From a virus, in the IMG/VR virus record IMGVR_UViG_3300049157_000049, positions 1-61,531 of that record: DNA of 61,531 nucleotides. One strand, given 5' to 3'. A model generated the notes under the pieces. The model saw only the letters and a list, made by a program, of their open reading frames with translations, was not told the DNA's origin and did not search any database. Every line of letters starts with the position of its first letter. The stretch's first letter is position 1. Below are positions 47,301-55,429 of the stretch, piece by piece. The position numbers and the translations under genes are program-made.

Positions 47301-48349
47301 TGTCGCACTTGGTCCCAACAATTAATGACGGTCCCGGGGCCGGTCCCTGTCGCGGTTGTTCCCGCAGATGTGAAATCGCCGCTGCTACCCCGATTGCTGG
47401 TGAAGTCCCCATTCACGAAAAAGATGAGCGGCTGCACGCCGTCCGCAAGGGAGCCATCTTCGCCAAGATTTTTTGGCGTACTCCCAGAGAAAAACTTGGC
47501 TAGCTCGGTTGAATCATTCGGATTATGTAGTACTGGATGGAACCACAGATTCGCCAGCTCACCGTTTAGTTGTTGAGTGCCCGCTAGTTGCCCGATTTCG
47601 TACTCACCCCCGGTCAAATCGATATCGTTCGCGGGGCTAGCTGTGGACGATCCGACAACTACACCGTCAACCGCTACGTAGGTTGTTGCTGATGTATCGA
47701 AACCTACCATAACATGATGCCAGTCCCCATCCGCCGTAACAGTGACTGAGCTGGTGATGGTAAACATCGTGTTATTTGACGAATCTTTTGCTATGACACG
47801 GATATTGTCGTCATTGTCACGTAGCACGTTGATCCGACCGCTACCGCTAACGTTGTGTGCGAAGATTTGTTGTGTAGTCCCGTCCCCACCGTTGAATTTA
47901 ACCCACGTTGAGAAAGTAGCTACGCTGCTATCAAACGCGCCGGACAAGCTTGCTATTTCGTATTGTGTGTTTGTACCGTTGAAGACAGCGGACTCCCATG
48001 CGGGTGCATCCCAAAACGAGCCATCATCCCAGTTGATAACCGGCGCATCAAAAACCTCATCCACATCGTAGAAAAATGTCCCAACGGTCGCGATGCAATC
48101 CGCGAGGGTGTCAGCTCTTGAGAGTACCTCATCGGCGGTTTTGACGGATATCACATCGCGCACCACGTCATCAAATACGAAGTCGTGCACGGAAACGTAA
48201 GTCGTTCCTGAGTGTAACGACCAATCAGCGACTTCGACTACCGGGCGCAACTCAACAGTCGCTACGCGATTCGGGTCTGTTAAATCGAGAAGCTCATCTA
48301 GATCGGGCGAACCCGTCGTGACACCCAGCCTTCCGTTTCGTGCAGCCAT
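44324..48349 (-). CDS. Tail-tip protein with LamG domain and C-terminal CXXX repeat
   Basis: 1341 residues from MAARNGRLGVTTGS, start overlapping the upstream stop (TGATG) with AGGAG nearby. Residues about 120-300 form a LamG/concanavalin-like domain (WHHVMVGFDTSATTYVAVDG). The middle 700 residues look like a tail-tip/baseplate protein, including a module (LDFNEGGAELTAELTSGLYT...YEADN) also present in the upstream distal tail protein. Residues about 1157-1333 are 44 cysteines, each followed by Q or E (first by V), in a C-[QE]-x-x repeat broken once (CEGGGC). The end is a charged RESGDEDL. Located after the tape measure and distal tail genes, so a virion tail component, likely modified by the next gene's radical SAM enzyme. 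Confidence 0.85.
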   Translation of the reverse strand: MAARNGRLGVTTGSPDLDELLDLTDPNRVATVELRPVVEVADWSLHSGTTYVSVHDFVFDDVVRDVISVKTADEVLSRADTLADCIATVGTFFYDVDEVFDAPVINWDDGSFWDAPAWESAVFNGTNTQYEIASLSGAFDSSVATFSTWVKFNGGDGTTQQIFAHNVSGSGRINVLRDNDDNIRVIAKDSSNNTMFTITSSVTVTADGDWHHVMVGFDTSATTYVAVDGVVVGSSTASPANDIDLTGGEYEIGQLAGTQQLNGELANLWFHPVLHNPNDSTELAKFFSGSTPKNLGEDGSLADGVQPLIFFVNGDFTSNRGSSGDFTSAGTTATGTGPGTVINCWDQVRQLYVNLSDGSDPSDTTVAAVVPFHFASKALILPDLSGNNLVTNGDFENWTGGSPDNFTKTGTGTVDEETTDVKINSSAARLTAADTTVGGQTILTTGNITLVSGHRYRLHGYYKTIGTNATQGVIRVRDNFATPNAFVHTDGTNWEDVASFDGDIDLNNTGDAWKRFIVDFRAESSGNHVVTFETKSGGSGTSIVLYDGIVMERIYRYYPYDPRVSNSSIPSLETGSPDIYFAGKQIGSGDVSLINSDGFIERLVAELQWMSQSVIVKIGGAIEASDGTTVELDVNQYFAQMTGLIQRINITDDIATFDLDDERTFFHQQIATDLYSEDDLPNLSLTKTDGRIKPVFFGVKSNITPFRVNVTANDYGVYEVADVSRAPNGIKEITTVYAYTSEEFAGLRLTTERLELVDGTDYTTDVDNGRFTISRDVGPYRVLDTNSRLDFNEGGAELTAELTSGLYTAQSLAAHVQTQLRDAGAADWNCAYSNTTHQITVSKDAGTANLLTKTGSHSSSTGWGLLGFNLGDDNTGSLSYEADNAIFDDVDRDHILRTDAKGYRDDASGTFTGTADALIEIGADILQTLLVRFMGKPSSAIDTTSFLFARDTAAESLSIYLRESTSTSEIFDTLERSNLGNIIIDGSGKIFYQIYVGTVADNITTVFDYDISDFSSSRASNEVFAKIRVDFDQDPSRGTFESVERSDTSVSVLLGRPDIKPVETYLKITDNAESLASRILELSSSAARKIQGTVIGGKLMRKEVGDKFKILKRRGLGKSGQISNEIFRIISLSKDALSGLVQFTATDDRVTVASQACVNECQGFCQSSCQSTCQQSCQDTCEIACQETCEASCQIACQSACQDTCQLACQSTCELTCQDTCQSSCQATCELACQGGCEGGGCQTPCESSCQTACELGCQSPCESSCQTVCQQGCQSGCQITCQTGCQVTCQSTCEVSCQSNCELNCQSTCELNCQVGCQTHCQSQCQSICQSGRESGDEDL
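44360..44881 (-). repeat. 12-bp-period DNA repeat encoding the (C-[QE]-x-x) tract
   Basis: About 43 tandem four-codon units; TGT/TGC codons fall every 12 bases with a single 3-base insertion. Codons of the variable positions are mixed, so the tract is old or selected at the protein level and not a simple recent expansion. Confidence 0.95.
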
Positions 48350-49464
48350 CAGCCTAAAGACTCCTGAATTGGCACGGCGATGCGCCAATGGGTCGGGGGC
48401 ACTTCTGTAATAGCTAGTGGAGATGCGCTGTGACAATATAGCATATCGGTTGAGTCATTTTGCGGGTCGAAGAAAAAGAACAGCGGCCGGCCTATCCGCC
48501 GGTCCCCAGACATCGTCTCGAAACTTGTTTTGTCAGCGTTGGTCATGCCCATGAACTCGATGCTAAATTGGCGCGCAGCCTGCTTAACGTTTTGGAACCC
48601 TGCGCCTTGATCTGCTAACTGAATAGCTGTAAGCTCCACACGGTCGATCGCCATTTCGAAGGCGTGCGCCCGGGAAGGTTGAAAATAGGCGCCTACAAAA
48701 GCCACACCTATACTGTTGTACCCGGTGCTCGACTGCACATCGTCAAATTCAAGCTGCCAAAAGCGATAAGTCTGCTCACTGAAAAAATCTAAGCGGAAGG
48801 TGTCATCTGTGTTGCTATCTGCGAGCACTTGGCTGAACGCGGGAGAGATCCAGCTATCGGATGAATTGCCATGAAGGGTCACGGTCCCCGTGCTATCAAT
48901 ATTGTGGTCAAGCACGATACCCAGCTCTACCGTCTGCGCTTGGGGAAGGACATAAGTGATCCGATGGCGCGATTGGTGGCTGGCGTTATCCGCAGTGTAC
49001 GACGTAGCACCAGTGTCGTCCGCAGAGACATCGAACCCAAGATCCACACCAATAGATGTTGACGTGTTAGAACCTGTAGACCATTCAAGCCCTATCGTAT
49101 CTGACCCAGTATCTCGCGCGATTACAAATTTGTTCGTCGATGCGTTGTAGGTTACAGAATAGGTATTGTCAGTAGCCGCAGCGTCCATTTGGGTTTCAAT
49201 CTCAGCGGCCATTAACGCGCCCGTCGCGTAGTTGCCCGCTGTGATCGTTGCGGTGGCATCACCGGTGGTACCCTCGGTAAAATCTAATTTGTCATTATAC
49301 CCTGCGACGATAGTCCATCCTGTTTTCGAGCGCCATTGCTTGGAGCGCAGCTGATCAATTGAAAACTTCCCTTTGAAAGTGGGCTGCTCGCTTGATGCGG
49401 CAATCGTTGTTCCCGCGAATTGTAGGAAATTCTGCCATGCGAATCTTGGTGTGACGTCTGCCAC
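48349..49464 (-). CDS. Distal tail-like protein, 371 aa
   Basis: Starts MADVTPRFAWQNFLQFAGTT; contains the LDFTEGTTGDATATITAGNY...SYTADN module shared with the tail-tip protein. The C-terminal half (FSIEFMGMTNADKTSFETMS, RPLFFFFDPQN) is typical of phage distal tail/minor tail proteins. Placed between tape measure and tail-tip genes. Confidence 0.65.
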   Translation of the reverse strand: MADVTPRFAWQNFLQFAGTTIAASSEQPTFKGKFSIDQLRSKQWRSKTGWTIVAGYNDKLDFTEGTTGDATATITAGNYATGALMAAEIETQMDAAATDNTYSVTYNASTNKFVIARDTGSDTIGLEWSTGSNTSTSIGVDLGFDVSADDTGATSYTADNASHQSRHRITYVLPQAQTVELGIVLDHNIDSTGTVTLHGNSSDSWISPAFSQVLADSNTDDTFRLDFFSEQTYRFWQLEFDDVQSSTGYNSIGVAFVGAYFQPSRAHAFEMAIDRVELTAIQLADQGAGFQNVKQAARQFSIEFMGMTNADKTSFETMSGDRRIGRPLFFFFDPQNDSTDMLYCHSASPLAITEVPPTHWRIAVPIQESLG

Positions 49465-49472
49465 GATTCCCC

Positions 49473-52400
49473 CTAGAAATTTCTCACAGCGGACGGGTGG
49501 ATACGCATCGATCGCTGTTTGGAGCGCCGCTCGATTTCAGGAACCACCGCCCGCGCAACTTCTTTATCCCCGATCATAACAGGAACCACCAACGTAGTAG
49601 TTCCGCCGTTTCGCTGCCCGCGCCCGTCCTTGTCAAAACTGACGCGCTCGGGACCTGCCTCTCCCACGAGAAGGTTGGTGGGGCCGAATGCCGTAAAGGG
49701 CACTGCGGCGGCCGCCCGTCGCTGGCGCCGTGGGACCGGGACCTCACGGAAGCTCGGGATGGAGACGTCGGGTACCCGAATAGAGCCCGCCGCCCGAGCC
49801 GCATCCCGGAAAGTCGACTTCAAGACTCCCACTTGCTCAGCCGCTGTGCGTAGCCCCCCAACAACATCGGTTGTCATCACCGCAGTCAGATCCTTCGCCG
49901 CTTGCTGGGTGTCTTCCATGGCGGCGGTTGAGGTTTCCGCCTGGCCTTCGAGCTCAATGCCGAACGCCTCTGCCAGAGTCGTCATCCCCTCGAAATCCAC
50001 ACCGAGTCTCTCCGCAGCGCGAATCATGCGGAGAATCTGGAATTCACCAGCGGGGCCTAGCTGATCCATCACGGGGATAAGCTGCGCAACGTTGTCATTT
50101 AGGATGCGTTGCGCTTCCGACGCGGAAACTTGGCCGCGCTCCAAGAACGAAAACGTGTCCGCGATGCGCTCGGTGAACATGTCGAGATCTGCCGTACCGT
50201 CCGCCAGCGCTTCGCCGAAGATGCCCCCGAGGGAGACTTGGAGCGCCGTTTCGATGTCGCCACGGTTTTCCTTGATGCCTTCAATCGACTCCAAAAGTCC
50301 TTTAGATATAGCAGTTCCGAAGTTGTCCTTGATGGCGTCCTTGACGTTGGCCTTTTTGAAGATCTTGCCAATGAGCTTCGCGATGCCAAAGCCGCCCGCT
50401 ATCCCGCCACCGATGATAGCTGTCAGAGGATTCGTGAAGAAGCCCCCGAGGGAGCCTAGAATCCCCGCTCCGCCGCCAGCCGCCCCACCACCAAGCCCGG
50501 CGGCTCCCGCGGCGGCGCCTCCTCCTACTGTTGCCGCTCCGCCTCCCCCGCCGAAAAGCCCTCCAATCAGCCCGCCGATACCGCCAATGCCCCCAACACC
50601 GGGGACGCCACCGCCACCAATGCCCGTGATCCCCCCAAGAATTCCGCCTCCACGACCCCCTGTGAAAAGTCCGATGAGCTTGTTGACGGTACCTAGACCA
50701 GACTGAATAGTGCCGAGGAATTTCTCGACGAAGCGGATAGCCTTGCCGAGTGCAGATTCTGCAGAGACTCCGAAGTCATCCATAAGCCCCCTCAGACCAG
50801 ATGTGGCTCGCGACGACCGGTCGAGCGCCTCGTTCCATGTGGTGGTGAGCGGTGGGAGTCCCAGCAACGCCGCGTTCGCTTCCGTGCCGAACTTAGGGAG
50901 CTCCGCAGTGACGTCGCTGATCTCTTCCGGGAGACCCTTGATCGTGTCTTCCCACTCATCCGTCGTGAATACCATTCGCTCCATCGGCGGGAGGTTTGCG
51001 AGCGCTTTGCGGCCAACTTCTTCGATGCTCTTCGCCATCCGGCCGAGCTCCCCGTTGAGCTCGACCCCCTCTTGCTTCGCCGTTTTGATGATGTCCGTAA
51101 CCGAGCGGAGACCCTCCGCTGAGAGCTTCCGCCCTTGCGCATTCAAAATTTCTAGAGCTTTGTTTGTTCGTGTGATCTCTTTTTCGAGACCCCCTGTGCC
51201 GAGAGAGTCGACTAGTCCAAGCACAGAAGAATCAAGCTCATCGAATGTGTCATTGAGGTTTTTAAACGTGGTGGTAAGGTCCTGAGTAGTTTTGTCTACC
51301 TTTTTGGTTACGGACTCGCCAACCTTTGCGACCCCTTGAGATTCCCGCATCGCATTGATGTGATCGTTCATCGCTTTGCGAGCTTCTTTGAGCCCCTTCG
51401 TACTGAACTCGAATGACTTCCCTTGTTCACGGAACATGTCATTCGCTTTGCCGATGAGCCGGATGTCCTCCGCTTGGATGGGGGGATCGAGTTTACCGTC
51501 CATCGTGCGGCGAAGCCCCATCATAGATTCCATTGTGCCTGTGATGGCGTCCCGCATCCCAGTCATTTCTAGGATGAAATTCGTAGCCGCAAACGCCGCG
51601 ACGAAGACAACAAGCCCTGCGAGTATAGGATTCGCCGCAGCAAACTGCAGGAACATAGCCTTTGCGGCAATAAGAGCCTTCGCCATCCACGCAAGAAATA
51701 CTTTTCCTGCAACTGTGATTGCAGCAAACGCGATCGGAAGTTGCCCTGCTGCGGCCGTGAGCGCACCAATCGCTATGAGAAGGGGGCCGAGTGCAGCCAC
51801 TAGTAGGCCAATAACTACAATTACCGTGCGTGTTGTTTGGCTCCATTCGCCGAACCGAGTCACCATCGAAGCCAGCGACTCTAGCATCGGCTTGAAGACT
51901 TCCATCAAGTCCAGCAAAACAGGAATGAGCGCTTGACCGAGCGTGATGCCGATATCAATGATCTGATTCGCCAGCTTGATCAATTGAGACGCGAAAGTCT
52001 CAAAACGTTTCGCAGCCTCTTCATTCAACGCGCCCCCGTTTTGCGCTTGTTCCGCGGCCCTTTTCAACGCGTCGCCTAGAAGATCTGACGCGCTCGCCAC
52101 ACGCAACGATGCGTCTCTGACCCGAATCTGATTCAGCCCGAGCTCTTTCAAAACCTTGAAAGATGAGATCCCTTGCTTGTCGAGATTGCTAAGCCCTACA
52201 ACGAACGCCTCAATTGCCTTAGAGGAATCTTCCTTAAAGGCTTTCGCGAATTCGCTTGATGTCTGCCCGGCTACCGCCGCGAATTTCTGTAGTCTCGCGC
52301 CCCCCTCATCTACGGACGCCGCCAGATCGATGAACAGTCGGGAGAACGCAGTACCGCCCGCTTCCGCCTTGATACCGGCAGACGACAACACCGCACTGAA

Positions 52401-53051
52401 CGCGAGAATTTCGTCTTGACTTAGACCTATCTCTTTACCCGCCGCCGCCAGACGCAACGCAAATTCAACGATTTCGGACTCCGTCGACGCGAAATTGTTG
52501 CCGAGGTCCACGATTACATCACCGACGCGTTCGATATTGGTTCCATCTAAGCCGTCCGTGATGTTCGCAAATCTCGCAAGGGATTTCGCCGCGTCTGCAC
52601 TAGCAATATCTGTCGTGACGCCAAGCTTCGCCATGACGGTCGTAAACTCGACCAGACCATCCGCTTTGACGCCAACCTGACCGGAGACTTCCGCGATTTT
52701 GTTGAGCTCGTTCACGGCCACCGGGAGCGTTGATGTGGCCAGCTTGCGGAATTCACTCTCCAACTTAGCAAACGATGTGGTTGCGGTCTCGTTGACTGTC
52801 TTTTTGACACCGGCGAAAGAGGACTCGAAATCCGCCGCCATCTTAACGGACGCCCCCGCTATAAGGGCCATCGGCGCCGCAAGGCGTGTAATTTGTGACC
52901 CAACTTCGGTGATATCACGGCCCGCTTGGCGGACCTTTTTCGCCATCGATTGGAGGCTCTTAGGAACCCTTTTACGTTCTTTGTCGAACCCTTTTGTAAG
53001 GAGTTTTACGTCTATTGTGAGGGTGCCGAGCGATCGTGTTGGCCCTGCCAT
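49473..53051 (-). CDS. Tail tape measure protein (TP901 type)
   Basis: 1192 residues set the tail length. N-terminal LTIDVKLLTKGFDKERKRVP and the TP901-core FESSFAGVKKTVNETATTSF, SGQVGVKADGLVEFTTVMAK, AEAGGTAFSRLF. A membrane-spanning cluster at about residues 407-487, a Gly-rich low-complexity region at about 795-870, and a C-terminal region ending with RSMRIHPSAVRNF. Follows the frameshifting chaperone genes, as in lambda. Confidence 0.93.
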   Translation of the reverse strand: MAGPTRSLGTLTIDVKLLTKGFDKERKRVPKSLQSMAKKVRQAGRDITEVGSQITRLAAPMALIAGASVKMAADFESSFAGVKKTVNETATTSFAKLESEFRKLATSTLPVAVNELNKIAEVSGQVGVKADGLVEFTTVMAKLGVTTDIASADAAKSLARFANITDGLDGTNIERVGDVIVDLGNNFASTESEIVEFALRLAAAGKEIGLSQDEILAFSAVLSSAGIKAEAGGTAFSRLFIDLAASVDEGGARLQKFAAVAGQTSSEFAKAFKEDSSKAIEAFVVGLSNLDKQGISSFKVLKELGLNQIRVRDASLRVASASDLLGDALKRAAEQAQNGGALNEEAAKRFETFASQLIKLANQIIDIGITLGQALIPVLLDLMEVFKPMLESLASMVTRFGEWSQTTRTVIVVIGLLVAALGPLLIAIGALTAAAGQLPIAFAAITVAGKVFLAWMAKALIAAKAMFLQFAAANPILAGLVVFVAAFAATNFILEMTGMRDAITGTMESMMGLRRTMDGKLDPPIQAEDIRLIGKANDMFREQGKSFEFSTKGLKEARKAMNDHINAMRESQGVAKVGESVTKKVDKTTQDLTTTFKNLNDTFDELDSSVLGLVDSLGTGGLEKEITRTNKALEILNAQGRKLSAEGLRSVTDIIKTAKQEGVELNGELGRMAKSIEEVGRKALANLPPMERMVFTTDEWEDTIKGLPEEISDVTAELPKFGTEANAALLGLPPLTTTWNEALDRSSRATSGLRGLMDDFGVSAESALGKAIRFVEKFLGTIQSGLGTVNKLIGLFTGGRGGGILGGITGIGGGGVPGVGGIGGIGGLIGGLFGGGGGAATVGGGAAAGAAGLGGGAAGGGAGILGSLGGFFTNPLTAIIGGGIAGGFGIAKLIGKIFKKANVKDAIKDNFGTAISKGLLESIEGIKENRGDIETALQVSLGGIFGEALADGTADLDMFTERIADTFSFLERGQVSASEAQRILNDNVAQLIPVMDQLGPAGEFQILRMIRAAERLGVDFEGMTTLAEAFGIELEGQAETSTAAMEDTQQAAKDLTAVMTTDVVGGLRTAAEQVGVLKSTFRDAARAAGSIRVPDVSIPSFREVPVPRRQRRAAAAVPFTAFGPTNLLVGEAGPERVSFDKDGRGQRNGGTTTLVVPVMIGDKEVARAVVPEIERRSKQRSMRIHPSAVRNF

Positions 53052-53076
53052 TGTAGCTACCTCTTAAGATGATAGC

Positions 53077-53137
53077 AGCGGGGCGTGGCGGTAGAGGGGC
53101 ATTTACCGCCACGTACCGTTAGGCACGTTGCCCCGCT
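53077..53137 (-). other. Nested stem-loop between chaperone and tape measure genes
   Basis: Outer arms AGCGGGGC/GCCCCGCT (53077-53084, 53130-53137) enclose a 9-bp hairpin GTGGCGGTA/TACCGCCAC (53085-53093, 53104-53112). It fills the gap upstream of the tape-measure ribosome site and downstream of the chaperone stop. No T-run. Confidence 0.6.
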
Positions 53138-53142
53138 ACGTG

Positions 53143-53535
53143 TCACCGTTGCTTTGGCTCAACGGTGCCACCCATCATTGAATTAATCATTTTGACCTTC
53201 TCTAACAGCCGCTCCGTCTGTCTTTGTTCGTCGTCTGCACGTTTGCGTTCCTGGTCGGCCATATCGTACGCCAATACGAAATCGTCAATATCGCGCGCCG
53301 TGTAGTTGATGCTCCGCGCGGTCGTCTTGCTGGCCCAAAGTTTTGCCATTTGGACTAACATTTTGTTGAACCCGTTGTGGACCTCGGACGTCAATAACGC
53401 AAAAAGTAGATCCATCCGATGATCCGATATCGGGCTGATTTCGTTGTACGCAATCCAATATGACAACTCCGTAGGTGTCAGTTCCCGCTCCAACTCCCCG
53501 ACAGTCTTTCCCAGCCGTAAGGCTAGGTCGAACAT
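53143..53535 (-). CDS. Tail assembly chaperone, T-like part (lambda gpT analogue)
   Basis: MFDLALRLGKTVGELERELT, then PTELSYWIAYNEISPI: the DUF4035-like pattern of tail assembly chaperone T domains. The ATG overlaps the TGA of the G-like gene. Probably made mainly as the C-terminal half of a -1 frameshift fusion (about 279 residues in all). Confidence 0.8.
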   Translation of the reverse strand: MFDLALRLGKTVGELERELTPTELSYWIAYNEISPISDHRMDLLFALLTSEVHNGFNKMLVQMAKLWASKTTARSINYTARDIDDFVLAYDMADQERKRADDEQRQTERLLEKVKMINSMMGGTVEPKQR

Positions 53536-53981
53536 CAATCGTCTGACGGAGTTGGAGCGGAGTCGTTTTTTGCTTCCTCTTTGATAGACTCCGACATTCC
53601 GTTAAGTCGAAGGGCCGCCGCCGCAATGGTGTTGATCGCTGAACCAGATTTGTTAGCGAGCTTCATCTCTTCACCAGGCTTGAACAGCCACTCGAATTTA
53701 CCCTCTTCTGTCTTCCGGGTGAGAGATAGCGCCGCAATACGCAGCTTGACGTTCTCCGCCGCAATTTCTGTCCCGGAGTCGCCAATTTTGTACTTGATCC
53801 TATTTTCATCTTGCGATTCGGAAAGCGTGCATGACTCGAAATAGTCGCGCCGCGAGATGGAAAGTTGCTGAATCCAGACAGAACGGTCCCAGTCGGGAAT
53901 CTCGACGAGCTCCGTCTTGAGATCGTTGATACGGAGTAGCTCATCGGCGGAGTTGATTTCCATGACCTCTTCGTTTGCCAT
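53535..53981 (-). CDS. Tail assembly chaperone, G-like (lambda gpG analogue)
   Basis: 148 residues, placed between tail tube and tape measure. Core TELVEIPDWDRSVWIQQLSI, then helices; KKN near the end comes from the slippery codons. Chaperones the tape measure protein during tail assembly. Length and place match lambda gpG (140 aa). Confidence 0.8.
   Translation of the reverse strand: MANEEVMEINSADELLRINDLKTELVEIPDWDRSVWIQQLSISRRDYFESCTLSESQDENRIKYKIGDSGTEIAAENVKLRIAALSLTRKTEEGKFEWLFKPGEEMKLANKSGSAINTIAAAALRLNGMSESIKEEAKNDSAPTPSDD
53565..53571 (-). promoter_or_regulatory. -1 ribosomal frameshift heptamer A AAA AAC
   Basis: On the minus strand the heptamer sits in the zero frame as GCA-AAA-AAC (codons 137-139 of the G-like gene). 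After a -1 slip the frame runs without a stop through RLRSNSVRRL into MFDLALRLGK of the T-like gene, giving a G-T fusion of about 279 residues. Confidence 0.8.
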
Positions 53982-54005
53982 TTTGTTATGCCCCTCTTTA
54001 TGTGG

Positions 54006-54434
54006 TTATGCGAGTGTTGGCTGACCCGTCACGGTGAACGTGATACTTACAGAAAGTTGTTCGCCCACGGGCGCAGATGGATTGAACGCTGTCACGATTG
54101 CCGTGAAAGACCAGGTTGTCGACGAGGGATCCGGGAACACGATCTGGAAGTTTCGCGCGGTTCCGTTCTCCATATCGTTAAGGACACCGGTTGTTGCGTC
54201 GTGAGTTGCGTCCGTAGGGATCCAGTTTACGTCGAACGAAACCTCGCCGCCGTCCTTGAGCCCCGCAATGCGTTCGCGCCATGCGTTTGTTGAACCGTGA
54301 TTTGTCACGTCGACAGGATCGACGCTGAGCCCCAGTCCAATGTCCCGGACTTCCGCGATGGTCGTAAATACTTCCGTCGCGGCGCCGTTTCCTTGTTTGA
54401 GTAGAGTACCGTGTCCAAGAGTCGCTGATGTCAT
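54006..54434 (-). CDS. Major tail tube protein
   Basis: 142 residues: MTSATLGHGTLLKQGNGAAT, AEVRDIGLGLSVDPVDVTNH, WRERIAGLKDGGEVSFDVNW, IPTDATHD. This VDVTNHGSTNAW...G..D.GEV..D..W pattern marks lambda-type tail tube proteins (TTP). Directly upstream of the chaperones. Confidence 0.88.
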   Translation of the reverse strand: MTSATLGHGTLLKQGNGAATEVFTTIAEVRDIGLGLSVDPVDVTNHGSTNAWRERIAGLKDGGEVSFDVNWIPTDATHDATTGVLNDMENGTARNFQIVFPDPSSTTWSFTAIVTAFNPSAPVGEQLSVSITFTVTGQPTLA

Positions 54435-54455
54435 GATTTCGCTCCTTAAGTAAGA

Positions 54456-54815
54456 TTACAGGCCAGGGATTTTGATGATAGCGACTTCCAAGCTCGTCGA
54501 TGTACCTTCCAGATAAAAATTGCCGTCCGTGTTGATCCACCCGGTGAGTTTCATCGGGCCAATTACGGCGAATTCACCTGTAGCCATGACTTGTGTGACG
54601 TCCTCTTGTCGCCCTTGAGGGTCGTCTACTGATTTCAGTACGACGCTTCCCGTGGCCGTTGTTGGGTTCCGGATTACAATCAGTTCGGACCCCGTGAGGG
54701 AGAACTGCTCGCCATTCGTGCTTGTAGTCCCTTGAAAAGCCGTAAATGCGAACGTCGTGAACGCGCCCTCATAAGCGCCAGGGGCCGTGATTTTAGTAAG
54801 TGTGGTTCTCGCCAT
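54456..54815 (-). CDS. Decoration-like structural protein, 119 aa
   Basis: MARTTLTKITAPGAYEGAFT, GSELIVIRNPTTATGSVVLK and VIGPMKLTGWINTDGNFYLE form a small beta barrel like those of phage head-decoration or neck proteins. It lies between connector and tail tube genes. Confidence 0.6.
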   Translation of the reverse strand: MARTTLTKITAPGAYEGAFTTFAFTAFQGTTSTNGEQFSLTGSELIVIRNPTTATGSVVLKSVDDPQGRQEDVTQVMATGEFAVIGPMKLTGWINTDGNFYLEGTSTSLEVAIIKIPGL

Positions 54816-54826
54816 TGCATGTCTCC

Positions 54827-55021
54827 TTAATTGCGGTTCCTGATCAGGCTAGAATGCAATTTTATGATATGGGCGCGCAGAGCTCCCAAGTTATTTAGCG
54901 TGTCAAATTTGCAGTGCGGACACGACATTCTGTAAAGCCCCTCTTTCCACTGAACAACTTCAAATCCTTGCTGCCGTGCTGTCTCTACCATCTGCTTCAC
55001 TACGGATTCTTTTCGTTGCAT
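54827..55021 (-). CDS. Small C2H2-like zinc protein, 64 aa
   Basis: LYRMSCPHCKFDTLNNLGAL then HIIKLH: CxxC plus HxxxxH, a C2H2-like zinc finger. An odd inclusion among structural genes. Function unknown. Confidence 0.55.
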   Translation of the reverse strand: MQRKESVVKQMVETARQQGFEVVQWKEGLYRMSCPHCKFDTLNNLGALRAHIIKLHSSLIRNRN

Positions 55022-55030
55022 GAGAGTTTC

Positions 55031-55429
55031 CTAATCACTGTGCATCACGGCTACATCGAAAACTACCAGATGTCGGCTGCGTGATTCGTCCTTACCTACG
55101 GCTGTAGGTGCCCCAATAGGTGAACATGACAAAATACGTGTCGACGGAGTGATTTGCTCATTATAGATTCGGTCAAAAATTTCGTAAGCGGATTCCGCAT
55201 TCGTAAACGCTGTCGAGATATCGACAGCGCGACTGATTACCTCCACGACCGGCCGGAAGATTGTCTCGGTGCCCTGAGTCCTCAGCGGAGGAATCCCCGC
55301 TCGCTGTATCAGGGTCACCATTGTGTCCGGCGAATCTGCCGTGTCAGGCACATGATCGTAAAACAGCATGTCATCCGAAAATCCTCCGGCCCTTAGCAAG
55401 ATTAACATGTCCTTCGTCAATCCAGGCAT
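55031..55429 (-). CDS. Tail terminator/minor capsid-like protein, 132 aa
   Basis: MPGLTKDMLILLRAGGFSDD, TMVTLIQRAGIPPLRTQGTE, then AYEIFDRIYNEQITPSTRIL: the form of phage minor capsid/tail-completion proteins (minor capsid protein-type) located between gp10-like and tail genes. Confidence 0.65.
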   Translation of the reverse strand: MPGLTKDMLILLRAGGFSDDMLFYDHVPDTADSPDTMVTLIQRAGIPPLRTQGTETIFRPVVEVISRAVDISTAFTNAESAYEIFDRIYNEQITPSTRILSCSPIGAPTAVGKDESRSRHLVVFDVAVMHSD

